Under the pieces are notes generated by a model, which was not told the origin of the DNA, searched no databases, and saw only the letters and a list, made by a program, of their open reading frames with translations. This document shows positions 63,755 to 64,000 of a stretch of DNA of 64,000 nucleotides, piece after piece (within the stretch, counting starts at the first letter, position 1; each line of letters opens with the position of its first letter). The position numbers and the translations under genes were made by a program. This DNA comes from Carnegiea gigantea (taxonomy: Eukaryota; Streptophyta; Magnoliopsida; Caryophyllales; Cactaceae): contig JAKOGI010001568.1 of the NCBI GenBank assembly GCA_029747015.1, positions 149,866 to 213,865 of the forward strand, in the 5' to 3' direction.

Positions 63755-64000
63755 CACATCAATCATAGAGGCTAATTGCTTGATATGCTCATCTTGCTTT
63801 TATTGTACCAATAGCATACTCTCCATCATGGCCATTAAGTTAGATTTTTGAGGTTCTTGTTTAGGGTAGGGTGGTCTTTGAAATCCGAGGATGGTCTAGC
63901 GTTTAATTAAGGCACAGGAGGGATGTTAGACATATATGAAAAATTAGGGTGATTCCTTCAACCCGGATTGTAAGTGTTGAAAAAAGGGTCATTGGTTGGT
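63755..64000 (-). pseudogene. Z gag tail, unit C (cut by window end)
   Basis: The proline-rich gag tail only, with a single copy of the 68 bp sequence. Near the window edge it matches B (attccttcaacccgg), not A, but it also has private substitutions. Confidence 0.75.

Larger units (their letters stand above)
54887..64000. repeat. Tandem unit C (partial)
   Basis: Continues the array to the window edge. It differs from B by a 1935 bp deletion at 57808-57815. From about 63645 its divergence from A and B rises abruptly. Confidence 0.92.

Noticed and set aside
2993..64000. A host gene, tRNA, rRNA, CRISPR array, or a defence or biosynthetic gene cluster
   Set aside because: No supporting motif or structure was found; long repeats in the window are explained by LTR elements and the tandem array.
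2993..64000. Assembly artefact as the explanation for the repeated unit
   Set aside because: Not excluded, but the copies carry distinct indels, an insertion and private patches, as real diverged copies would. Only long reads can settle it.

Overview
This is nuclear DNA from a flowering plant. It is AT-rich and made almost entirely of dead LTR retrotransposons. I see no host gene, rRNA, tRNA or CRISPR array. The species cannot be identified from the sequence. The plant assignment rests on Athila-type gag, protease and ORF1 remnants, a chromovirus-type element with an initiator-Met primer-binding site, and very long LTRs.

Layout: the window holds about 2.4 head-to-tail copies of one 25.7-26.1 kb unit (A about 2993-29195, B about 29196-54886, C 54887 to the end). 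The copies look more than 98% identical by eye, apart from a few indels and short divergent patches. Each unit contains three nested elements, named here Z, Y and X. Z is an Athila-like Ty3/gypsy element: LTR about 1.2 kb, gag, a pol that has lost its RT, and an ORF1 remnant. Y is a gag-only, probably non-autonomous element with 1.5 kb LTRs, inserted into Z gag. X is a Tekay/Del-like Ty3/gypsy element with LTRs of about 3.5 kb, inserted into Y gag. Left of 2993, a diverged X-family LTR (X1) has inserted into unit A only.

The main finding is a 7.4 kb inversion in each unit (17907-25326 in A, 43963-51017 in B). It cuts X's 3' LTR and a Z-type LTR fragment, and it splits both Y and X. Reversing it on paper rejoins four things: the X LTR (10 bp missing), the Z-type LTR fragment, the X target-site duplication (ACTCG, 9584-9588 and 18699-18703) and the Y target-site duplication (CTAAG, 13872-13876 and 21193-21197). 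The inferred order of events is Z, then Y into Z, then X into Y, then the inversion, then tandem amplification, then copy-specific deletions, conversion-like patches and the X1 insertion.

The Z LTR in each unit has a primer-binding site and gag on one side and a polypurine tract on the other. One LTR therefore serves two neighbouring internal regions, which suggests amplification by LTR-LTR unequal recombination or through a one-LTR circle. No element here can be autonomous: every reading frame is broken. The scientific interest is structural, a well-preserved record of nested insertion, inversion, amplification and end-joining repair, rather than a new gene system.
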